Below, in pieces: positions 26,822-33,325 of a stretch of 64,000 nt of DNA. Each line of letters opens with the position of its first letter. Positions within the stretch are counted from its first letter, which is position 1. The stretch covers positions 1-64,000 of the forward strand of contig NZ_VLTJ01000007.1 in NCBI RefSeq assembly GCF_007558815.1, read 5' to 3'. Under the pieces are notes generated by a model that saw nothing but the letters and a program-made list of their open reading frames with translations, was not told the DNA's origin and did no database searches. This DNA comes from Verticiella sediminum. GTDB taxonomy: Bacteria; Pseudomonadota; Gammaproteobacteria; Burkholderiales; Burkholderiaceae_B. The translations under genes were made by a program, and so were the position numbers.

Positions 26822-27493
26822 GTGCATATTCTGTTGGTAGAAGACGAGCAGGAGTTGGCCGCCTGGCTGATGCGGGCATTGACCGAGAGCGGCTTCAACG
26901 TCGATCACGCGTCGGACTGCGCATCCGCCCACCGAGCCCTGGCCGCCGCCACCTATGCCGCGATCCTGCTGGATCTGCGCTTGCCGGATGGCGACGGCCT
27001 GTCGCTGCTGGGCGACATCCGGCAGCGCGGCGACCGTACGCCCATCCTCATCCTGACGGCGCAGGGCACCTTGAGCGACCGCGTGCGCGGCTTGCGCCTG
27101 GGGGCCGACGATTTTCTGGTCAAGCCGTTCGCGCTGGCCGAGCTCGAGGCGCGCCTGACCGCGCTCGTGCGCCGCAGCCACGGCGGCGACTACCCGCGCC
27201 TGCGCTGCGGCGTGCTGTCCTACGACGACCAGGCCCGCGTATTCCTGATGGAGGGCCGGCCGCTCGCGCTCACCCGCCGCGAGCACTCGGCGCTGTCGGT
27301 GCTGCTGCAGCACAGCGGGCGGCCGGTGTCGCGCGCCGATCTCTTCGCCGAGGTGTTCGATTCGCCGCAGGACGCCGGGCCGGAGGCGATCGAGGTCATC
27401 GTGCACCGTCTGCGCAAGAAGCTCGACGGCCCTCTGCGCATCGTCACCGTGCGCGGGCTGGGCTACATGCTGGAAGCCGACAGTGTGGCGTAG
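26822..27493 (+). CDS. OmpR/PhoB-type response regulator (TctD-like)
   Basis: Two-component transcription factor of 223 residues. The receiver domain has acidic E7-D8, phosphoacceptor D51 in ILLDLRLPDGDG, and lysine in VKPFALAELEARL. The C-terminal winged helix (about 125-218) has LTRREHSALSVLLQHSGRPVS and VIVHRLRKKLDG. GTG 26822 is used (MHILLVEDE). It overlaps its sensor kinase by 11 nt. The pair resembles TctD/TctE, which control tricarboxylate uptake; that would suit a Bug-rich genome, but the signal is not shown by sequence. Confidence 0.9.
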   Translation: MHILLVEDEQELAAWLMRALTESGFNVDHASDCASAHRALAAATYAAILLDLRLPDGDGLSLLGDIRQRGDRTPILILTAQGTLSDRVRGLRLGADDFLVKPFALAELEARLTALVRRSHGGDYPRLRCGVLSYDDQARVFLMEGRPLALTRREHSALSVLLQHSGRPVSRADLFAEVFDSPQDAGPEAIEVIVHRLRKKLDGPLRIVTVRGLGYMLEADSVA

Positions 27494-29015
27494 GCGCCGC
27501 CGCCTGCGCCTGAAGACCACCCTGCTGGGCCTGTTGGTGCCCACAGTGGTCGGGCTGCTGGTGTTCGACGTCTGGAGCGACTACCAGACCTTGCACCGCA
27601 CCACCGACGAAGCCTACGACCGCGCGCTGCTGGGCCCGGCACTGGCGCTCAGCAACAGCGCTACGCAGGACGCGGGCGGTCAGGTGCGCCTGGAGGTGCC
27701 GCAGCTCGCCCTGGCGATGCTCGAATCGGCGCCTCAGCAGCGCGTCTACTACCGCGTGACCGTGGTCGAGATGCCCCGCGGCCGCGCGCGCGCCATGCGC
27801 GACGCCTGGACCCAGCCCATCGGCGTGGACCTCGCCACGACCATCACCACGCCTGTCTCCGGCATGCGCGATCTGCCCTTGCCGAACATCTGGCCGGCGG
27901 GCGTCGAACCGGTGTTCTACAACTCCGTCTACCGCAGCGATCCGGTACGCGTGGCGGCCTTGTCGCGCCCGCTCTCGCGCAGCGACGTCTGGGGGCCGCA
28001 ACTGCTGGTCCAGGTCGCCGAGAGCGTGGAGTCGCGCGGCATTCAGCAGGCCCAGGCCTGGCGCGACAAGCTGCGCCGCAACGTGGTGATCATCCTGGTG
28101 ATGGTCGGCATGCTGCTGCTCGGCGTGTACTGGGCCTTGCGTCCGCTGGAACGCCTGCGCACGGAGATCCGCAGCCGGGCCATCGACGACCTCAAGCCGC
28201 TGGACGCGGACGCCGTGCCGCAGGAGATCCGCCCGCTGGTACAGGCCGTCAACCACCATGTGCAGCGGCTGGGCCATGTGCTCGATGCCCAGGCGCAATT
28301 CCTGGCCGATGCGTCGCACCAGTTGCGTACGCCGCTCGCCATCATGAGAACCCAGGTCGAATACGCGCTGCGCGAGCCCGGCACGCCGCGCACGCGCCAG
28401 AGCCTGGACGCCATCCTGGCGCAGCTCGAGCGCGCCGGGCGGCTCACGGCGCAACTGCTCACGCTGGCGCACGCGCGCCAATTGCCGGAGGACACGCAGG
28501 CGCCGGTGTTCGATCTGGCCAAGCTCGCGTACGACTTGACGGTCCAGCACTTGCCGCTGGCCTGGGCCAAGCAGCAGGATCTGGGCTGGGACGAAGCATC
28601 CCCCGAGCAGGGGCTGCTCGTGCGCGGTTCGGAATCGGCGCTGGGCGAAGCGATCTCCAACGTGATCCACAATGCGGTCTGCTACACCCCCTCGGGCGGA
28701 CGCATCACGGTGTCGGCGCACGAGCGCAATCATCAGGTGGAGGTCCGCGTCAGCGACACCGGGCCGGGCATCGAGCCTGCGCTGCGCGAGCGCGTGTTCG
28801 AGCGCTTTCAGCGCCTGACGCCCAACGGCGCGGAAGGGGTCGGCCTGGGGCTGGCCATCGCGCGCGAATTCGTCTCGCGCAACGGGGGGCGCATCGTGCT
28901 GCGCGACGGCGATCCGAACGGGCAGGGCGGCCACGGCCTGTGCGTGGTGATCCGGCTGCGTCCGGCGCTGCCGGAACGGCCCGGCCTGCCGCCACCGCCT
29001 GTCGCCCTACAATGA
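27483..29015 (+). CDS. Sensor histidine kinase (TctE-like)
   Basis: Membrane sensor of 510 residues from GTG 27483, which overlaps the regulator gene. Transmembrane helices lie at about 11-30 and 199-217 and flank a periplasmic domain of about 170 residues, the size of the TctE sensory domain. Next come HAMP-like ALRPLERLRTEI, HisKA with H279 in ADASHQLRTPLA, then an ATPase domain with NVIHNAVCYTP, DTGPGIEP and GVGLGLAIA. The tail is Pro-rich. The ligand is unknown; a C4 or C6 carboxylate is a guess from the family. Confidence 0.9.
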   Translation: MWRRRRRLRLKTTLLGLLVPTVVGLLVFDVWSDYQTLHRTTDEAYDRALLGPALALSNSATQDAGGQVRLEVPQLALAMLESAPQQRVYYRVTVVEMPRGRARAMRDAWTQPIGVDLATTITTPVSGMRDLPLPNIWPAGVEPVFYNSVYRSDPVRVAALSRPLSRSDVWGPQLLVQVAESVESRGIQQAQAWRDKLRRNVVIILVMVGMLLLGVYWALRPLERLRTEIRSRAIDDLKPLDADAVPQEIRPLVQAVNHHVQRLGHVLDAQAQFLADASHQLRTPLAIMRTQVEYALREPGTPRTRQSLDAILAQLERAGRLTAQLLTLAHARQLPEDTQAPVFDLAKLAYDLTVQHLPLAWAKQQDLGWDEASPEQGLLVRGSESALGEAISNVIHNAVCYTPSGGRITVSAHERNHQVEVRVSDTGPGIEPALRERVFERFQRLTPNGAEGVGLGLAIAREFVSRNGGRIVLRDGDPNGQGGHGLCVVIRLRPALPERPGLPPPPVALQ

Positions 29016-29039
29016 GGGTTTTCCCGCGCCGTTTCCGCC

Positions 29040-29816
29040 ATGTACGTCGACTCCCACTGCCATCTCGATTTTCCCGGTCTGCGCGAACGCCTGCCCGAGA
29101 TCCTGGCGCGCATGCGCGAGAACCAGGTCACCCACGCGCTCTGTGTCAGCGTCAACCTGCCGGACTGGCCCGCGGTCATGGCGGTGGCGGGCAGCGCCGC
29201 CAATCTGTACGCCTCGGTCGGGGTGCATCCGGACTACGAGGACACGCCCGAACCCACCGTCGAACAGCTTGTCGAGGCGGCGCGCAGCGAGCCCAAGGTG
29301 GTGGCGATCGGCGAGACCGGCCTGGACTACTACCGGCTGGAAGGCGATCTGGAATGGCAGCGCGAGCGCTTTCGCACCCATATCCGCGCCGCGCGTGCGG
29401 CCGGCTTGCCGCTCATCATCCATACGCGTGCGGCGGCCGAGGATACGCTGCGCATCATGCGCGAGGAGGGGGCCGGGGAGGTGGGCGGCGTCATGCATTG
29501 TTTCACCGAGACAACGGCGGTCGCGCAAGCGGCGATGGCGATGAACTTCATGATCTCGTTCTCGGGCATCGTGACCTTCAAGAACGCCGAGGCCTTGCGA
29601 GAGACCGCCCTGGCGGTGCCGCTCGATCGCATGCTGATCGAAACCGACTCGCCTTATCTGGCGCCGATGCCGCACCGCGGCAAGACCAACGAACCGGGCT
29701 TCGTGATGCACGTCGCAGAGCGGATCGCGCAGCTCAAGGGCGTGACGCCGCAAGCTCTGGGCGAGGCGACGACCGCGAACTTCTTCCGCCTGTTCGCCAA
29801 GGCGGCGGGGCGGTAG
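29040..29816 (+). CDS. tatD: TatD family metal-dependent hydrolase
   Basis: Amidohydrolase-fold enzyme of the TatD/YcfH group with reported 3'-5' exonuclease activity on DNA/RNA. It has 258 residues. Metal ligands are visible: DSHCHLDF (H6, H8), the glutamate in AIGETGLDYY, HTR in LPLIIHTRAA, histidine in GVMHCF, and aspartate in IETDSPYL. ATG 29040 follows the kinase stop by 24 bp. In many genomes a tatD gene stands beside holB, and this fits the mltG-tmk-holB neighbourhood with a two-component pair inserted between. Confidence 0.92.
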   Translation: MYVDSHCHLDFPGLRERLPEILARMRENQVTHALCVSVNLPDWPAVMAVAGSAANLYASVGVHPDYEDTPEPTVEQLVEAARSEPKVVAIGETGLDYYRLEGDLEWQRERFRTHIRAARAAGLPLIIHTRAAAEDTLRIMREEGAGEVGGVMHCFTETTAVAQAAMAMNFMISFSGIVTFKNAEALRETALAVPLDRMLIETDSPYLAPMPHRGKTNEPGFVMHVAERIAQLKGVTPQALGEATTANFFRLFAKAAGR

Positions 29817-29888
29817 GTACTTGAGCGTGCACCAGGATTGTTGCCATATGGGAACAATAAGTTGCGCGATCTCCGTCTTATCAAGCCT

Positions 29889-29900
29889 AGGGTAAACCCT
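29889..29900. promoter_or_regulatory. AGGGTAAACCCT palindrome upstream of DUF4148 gene
   Basis: Perfect 5-bp arms (AGGGT/ACCCT) around AA, 51 bp before the DUF4148 start, in an AT-rich 100-bp leader. Symmetry and location suggest a regulator site or promoter-associated element. The regulator is unknown. Confidence 0.4.
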
Positions 29901-29951
29901 CAGAATATCACCGTCGTGAGTTAAATCACATCGAGATATCTGGAGGTCCCC

Positions 29952-30296
29952 ATGAAAGCCGTAGCCAAAATTTCGTTTGTTGCTGCAACGATGTTTGCCG
30001 GAGCCGCCTTCGCCGGCCAGAGCCTGCTCGGCGAATTGCCCGACTATCCCGAAGGCGTCGCCGTGACGTCGAACGCACCGGCCAAGACTCGGGCGCAAGT
30101 GCTGGCCGAGCTGAACAATGCGCCGTTCAACGGCGTCGAACTCGGCGAAATGCCCGACTATCCGCAGGGCTATCTTGCGGCGCAGCAACAGCAACTGCCG
30201 GGCAAGACCCGTGCGGAAGTCAGGGCCGAACTCGCGCAGGCCGCCGGCAACGGCAACGTGCGCTCCGGTGGCATCGACTACCCGGGCGGGTTCTGA
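29952..30296 (+). CDS. Small exported DUF4148-type protein
   Basis: 114-residue secreted protein with a strong GGAGG site. The signal peptide covers about residues 1-21 (cleavage after AAFA). The mature part contains two tandem copies of about 40 residues. Each has a GE(L/M)PDYP(E/Q)G block, a spacer, then (A/G)KTRA(Q/E)V(L/R)AEL; the third PDYP-like block near the end is IDYPGGF. KTRAEV repeats with PDYP are typical of DUF4148 proteins, abundant in Burkholderiales and of unknown function. The gene is monocistronic, closed by a terminator at 30343. Confidence 0.85.
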   Translation: MKAVAKISFVAATMFAGAAFAGQSLLGELPDYPEGVAVTSNAPAKTRAQVLAELNNAPFNGVELGEMPDYPQGYLAAQQQQLPGKTRAEVRAELAQAAGNGNVRSGGIDYPGGF

Positions 30297-30342
30297 TCCC
30301 CTGGCGCAGCACCCCCGTCGGCGGCAAGCGCCCCGACCATGA

Positions 30343-30375
30343 GAAAACCCGGCCTTCGCGCCGGGTTTTCTTTTT
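30343..30375. terminator. Rho-independent terminator, bidirectional
   Basis: GAAAACCCGG (30343-30352), loop of 8, CCGGGTTTTC (30361-30370), then a T-run on the plus strand and an A-run on the left side that serves the minus strand. It sits between the DUF4148 gene and the convergent LysR gene and can stop both. Confidence 0.88.
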
Positions 30376-30393
30376 CGGCCATGGCGGCGCAGC

Positions 30394-31416
30394 TCAATCC
30401 TGGAGCGCGCGCGTCACCGCCGAATGCAGCGGCGACAGGGGCGTGGTCTTGTCCCGCGCGTGATCGAGCAGCGGCGTGAGATGTTCGCCGAGGTAGTCGA
30501 TCAGGACCCGGACGGCGGGCGACATGCCGCGGCGCGAAGCATAGGCCCCGTAGACGATGCCTTCCGGCGTGCGCCAGTCGGTGAGGATCTGGACCAGGCG
30601 ATCCTCGGTGTCGGCCATGCGCCAGAGCGGATCGGGCATCAGGCCGATGCCGGCGCCCGTCTTGAGCGCCTCGAGCAACAGTTGCAGATCACCGCTGATC
30701 AGGCGTGGCTGGTGCACGACGTCGACAGCCTGGCCTTGCCGGTCGTAGAGCCGCCAGGCATCGAAGCCGGTCTGCCCCGCGTTCCAGCCCACGGTGGCGT
30801 GCGCCGCGAGTTCGGCCGGGCTTGCGGGCGTGCCGTGCGCCTGCAGATAGCTGCGGGCCGCGACCAGCGACAACTCGCTGGTGCCGAAGCGGCGCGCGAT
30901 CACGTTCGCTTCTTCGTCGATGACTTCGCGTACGCGCAGGGCGATGTCGATACGGTCGCGGTACAGGTCGGCGACGTCGTTGCTCAGGTGCACGCGCACG
31001 GTGACGCTGGGATAGGCGAGCATGAACCCGGGCAGGATCAAGGGCAGCACCGCCTGCGCCAGGCCGATCGGGCTGGCCAGCGTGACCGGGCCCGTGGGCT
31101 CGGCCAGTAGATCGAGCATGGCCTGATCGGCCTCGTGGGCCGTCTCGGCAATGGCCCGGCAGTAGGCGAGATAGCGCTCGCCCGCCTCGGTGGGTACCAG
31201 GCGCCGTGTACTGCGCTGCAGGAGCCTCAGCCCCAGGCGCGCCTCCAGCGCTGCGACGCGCCGGCTCAGGTGCGACTTCGACAGGTTCAGCGCCCGGGCC
31301 GCCGCCGAGAATCCGCCCAGGTCGGCGACCTGGGCGAGTATGTACAGATCGTTCAGGTCGCGCGCGGGGACCGCACCCGGGGTACCGCGATCGAGTTTGC
31401 TGGCGTCGTCGTGCAT
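30394..31416 (-). CDS. LysR family transcriptional regulator
   Basis: DNA-binding regulator of 340 residues. ATG 31416 is chosen because the helix-turn-helix (about 20-78, LNDLYILAQVADLGGFSAAA and LNLSKSHLSRRVAALEARLG) then sits after a short polar N-terminus; the longer frame adds shadow sequence. The periplasmic-binding-protein-like effector domain starts near 105 (VTLASPIGLAQAVLPLILP). This subgroup (CrgA/YafC-like) often controls a divergent target. The divergent gene here encodes an 82-residue hydrophilic protein 86 bp away. Confidence 0.9.
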   Translation of the reverse strand: MHDDASKLDRGTPGAVPARDLNDLYILAQVADLGGFSAAARALNLSKSHLSRRVAALEARLGLRLLQRSTRRLVPTEAGERYLAYCRAIAETAHEADQAMLDLLAEPTGPVTLASPIGLAQAVLPLILPGFMLAYPSVTVRVHLSNDVADLYRDRIDIALRVREVIDEEANVIARRFGTSELSLVAARSYLQAHGTPASPAELAAHATVGWNAGQTGFDAWRLYDRQGQAVDVVHQPRLISGDLQLLLEALKTGAGIGLMPDPLWRMADTEDRLVQILTDWRTPEGIVYGAYASRRGMSPAVRVLIDYLGEHLTPLLDHARDKTTPLSPLHSAVTRALQD

Positions 31417-31502
31417 GTTGTTCCGGGGCTCCTGGGATGCCGCCGACAAAGCGGCCCGCTTCTTGCGGACTTCGGCCGGCTCTCCGATCCAGAGGATACG
31501 CC

Positions 31503-31751
31503 ATGAACGCAAATACATCCGGCAAACCGGCCGATGCCCGCAAGAGTACGCAGCCGGAAACCGACCAGGGCGCACAGCGTCCGCGCCTGCCGCACGAGCA
31601 CGACGAATCCGCCGACAGTCAGAGCAGCGCGCCGCGCGAGGTCATGCGCCAGGCTCATGAAGACATCGAGTCGGGCCAGGAAGACACCGATCTGCGGGGC
31701 AGCCGCGGCAAGCGGGAAACCACGGTTCCGTCCTCGCGTGAGAACAAGTGA
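31503..31751 (+). CDS. Small hydrophilic protein, unknown function
   Basis: 82 residues, no hydrophobic segment, rich in Glu/Asp/Arg/Ser/Gln and almost without aromatics, so probably disordered. It starts MNANTSGKPADARKS at ATG 31503 with AGAGGA upstream. A middle segment APREVMRQAHEDIESGQEDTDLRG is helix-prone. Composition resembles small stress-induced hydrophilins, and the next genes (DUF1328, DUF883) are of that flavour. I do not recognise the family. It is divergent from the LysR gene, which may control it. Confidence 0.65.
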   Translation: MNANTSGKPADARKSTQPETDQGAQRPRLPHEHDESADSQSSAPREVMRQAHEDIESGQEDTDLRGSRGKRETTVPSSRENK

Positions 31752-31904
31752 GCACGGGCACGCCGATTGCTAACGGATTGTCCCCGAAGCGTCGAGGCGC
31801 CCGAGGGCGCAGCGTCACTCGTTGAACCCGCCGATGCATCGCGCGGCGGTCGGTGCAAGTCGGAATCGGCAGCCAGCCGAAACCTGTCCTGGGAGAGAAA
31901 GGCC

Positions 31905-32066
31905 ATGTTGTATTACGCCGCGGTTTTCTTCGTCATCGCTCTGATCGCCGCCTTCTTCGGTTTTGGCGGTATTGCCGCCGGTGCGGCCAGTATCGCCAAG
32001 ATCCTGTTCTTCATCTTCCTGGTGATCTTCGTGGTCACGCTGGTGATGGGCTTGATGCGTCGTTGA
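31905..32066 (+). CDS. DUF1328 membrane peptide (YtjA-like)
   Basis: 53-residue double-spanning inner-membrane peptide: [20 protein letters not shown], then [18 protein letters not shown] and a short basic end. This is the standard DUF1328/YtjA sequence and length. GGGAGAGAAAGG upstream gives a good ribosome site. The function is unknown; such genes are often induced by envelope or osmotic stress. It is first in a close run with the DUF883 gene, 32 bp apart. Confidence 0.88.
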   Translation: MLYYAAVFFVIALIAAFFGFGGIAAGAASIAKILFFIFLVIFVVTLVMGLMRR

Positions 32067-32098
32067 TACGAACCGACTAGAACACAAGGAGCTAGCAC

Positions 32099-32425
32099 AT
32101 GAAATTGGATTCCCGCGAACTGCGCGCCGGTCGGCGCAAGATCTCCCACGGCTTTCACGAGTTGCTCGAAGGCGTCGAGGAAAGTCTGCGCGCCGCGCGG
32201 CGCGAGGCCCGTCACGAGGTCGACGGCCCGCGCCAGCGCCTGAGCCGGGGCGCGGCCGACGCGCAGCACTGGGTCGAAGACGTGGGCACCTCCGTGCGCG
32301 ACACCTACCAGGAGGCGGCCGGCCAGGCGCGCGTCTACGTGCGCGAGCATCCGCGCACGGTCGCCAGCCTGGTAGCGGTAGGCGCGGGGCTGCTCGTTGC
32401 CTGCCTGCTGTTGCAACGTCGTTGA
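32099..32425 (+). CDS. DUF883 / ElaB-YqjD type membrane-anchored protein
   Basis: 108 residues: a long amphipathic, Arg/Glu-rich helix (about 1-80) followed by REHPRTVASLVAVGAGLLVACLLL, a C-terminal transmembrane anchor with glycine spacing, ending QRR. E. coli relatives (ElaB, YqjD, YgaM) are tail-anchored, expressed in stationary phase, and YqjD binds 70S ribosomes. AAGGAG lies 9 nt before ATG 32099. The neighbours are other tiny stress-type genes. Confidence 0.87.
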   Translation: MKLDSRELRAGRRKISHGFHELLEGVEESLRAARREARHEVDGPRQRLSRGAADAQHWVEDVGTSVRDTYQEAAGQARVYVREHPRTVASLVAVGAGLLVACLLLQRR

Positions 32426-32458
32426 CATACGCGCCCCGCGGGGCGCGAGGAGTTCCTC

Positions 32459-32569
32459 ATGCACGCTCATACGGTCCCCACGCCGCCGCCCGTCAAAGAC
32501 CCGCCGGTGCCGCCCGTCGGCGATCCGCCGGTGCAGGATCCGCCCCCGGAGCCGGTCGACCCGGACTGA
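32459..32569 (+). CDS. 36-residue proline-rich peptide
   Basis: Short ORF: ATG 32459, TGA 32567-32569, with GAGGAG 5 nt upstream, as good a ribosome site as its neighbours have. It starts MHAHTVPTPPPVKDPP, then repeats a PPV-x(2)-DPPV pattern (PPVGDPPVQDPP) and ends EPVDPD. About 17 of 36 residues are proline and the rest mostly Val/Asp, with no hydrophobic segment. It lies 33 bp after the DUF883 gene and 46 bp before the next. Coding status is supported by the ribosome site, position and repeat structure but is unproven. Polyproline runs would depend on EF-P. Confidence 0.55.
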   Translation: MHAHTVPTPPPVKDPPVPPVGDPPVQDPPPEPVDPD

Positions 32570-32615
32570 GCCGGCGCCCGGCGCGGCGCCCGATACCCAC
32601 CGAGAGGAGGCCCAG

Positions 32616-33197
32616 ATGGTACCCATCGTTGCTGCCCGTTTCGACACCTTCGACGAAGCGCAGGCCGTCGCCGCCCGGATGCAGGCCGAGGGCTATGCCG
32701 CAGAGCAGATGTCCACGTTCTTCGTCAATCAGCCCGGCGCGCACGACGAGCATCCTTTGGGCGGCGACCGAACCAACGACCCCGCAGCCACGAAGTCCCC
32801 GTACGGGGCGGTGGCCGGGGTCGTCGTCATCGGCCTGGTCGGGCTGTTCGTGGGCATCGCCGCGCGTGCCGCCACCGGCGCCGGATGGTGGGTGCTGTTG
32901 CTCACCACCGGCATCGGCGCCTATGTCGGCTCGCTGCTGGGCGCGTTGATCGCCACGCGGCGACGCCGCCCCGCGCGCGAGCCGGGCCGGCCCACGGGCA
33001 GACGGCAGGCCGGCGTGATGCTGGCCATCAAGGCCGATGACGCCCGCGCGCTGGACGATGTCGTGCGCACCCTGCATGCCGCGGGCGGCAAGGACATCGA
33101 GGAGGCGCAGGGCGAGTGGCGCGAAGGGCAGTGGGTGGACTTCGACCCGGTGCACTCGCCGGTGCTCACCAAGCGTCTGCCTGCCACGGCGCATTGA
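32616..33197 (+). CDS. Putative membrane protein with glycine-zipper segment
   Basis: 193 residues from ATG 32616 with a strong GAGAGGAGG site. The N-terminus (VPIVAARFDTFDEAQAVAARM) is a ferredoxin-like alpha/beta fold seen in general-stress proteins that sense a residue pair. Two transmembrane helices follow (about 66-83 AVAGVVVIGLVGLFVGI and 90-112), then a basic loop RRRRPAREPGR and a cytoplasmic C-terminal domain with VMLAIKADDARALDDVVRTL, apparently a second copy of the first fold. The function is unknown. It ends the small-gene run. Confidence 0.75.
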   Translation: MVPIVAARFDTFDEAQAVAARMQAEGYAAEQMSTFFVNQPGAHDEHPLGGDRTNDPAATKSPYGAVAGVVVIGLVGLFVGIAARAATGAGWWVLLLTTGIGAYVGSLLGALIATRRRRPAREPGRPTGRRQAGVMLAIKADDARALDDVVRTLHAAGGKDIEEAQGEWREGQWVDFDPVHSPVLTKRLPATAH

Positions 33198-33325
33198 TGC
33201 CTGCTGCGCGTCGGCGCATGCGATGCGGCAAGGCGATCGCATGCGTGTGGCTCACGTAGAATTCCGGTCTTTCATCGACGTCGTCCGGGTAAATCACCCG
33301 TGACGGCGTTTATTCAAGGAGTGCA

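Noticed and set aside
24665-27544. 959-codon minus-strand open frame opposite mltG-tmk-holB and a response regulator
   Set aside because: Runs across four well-supported genes on the other strand; shadow.
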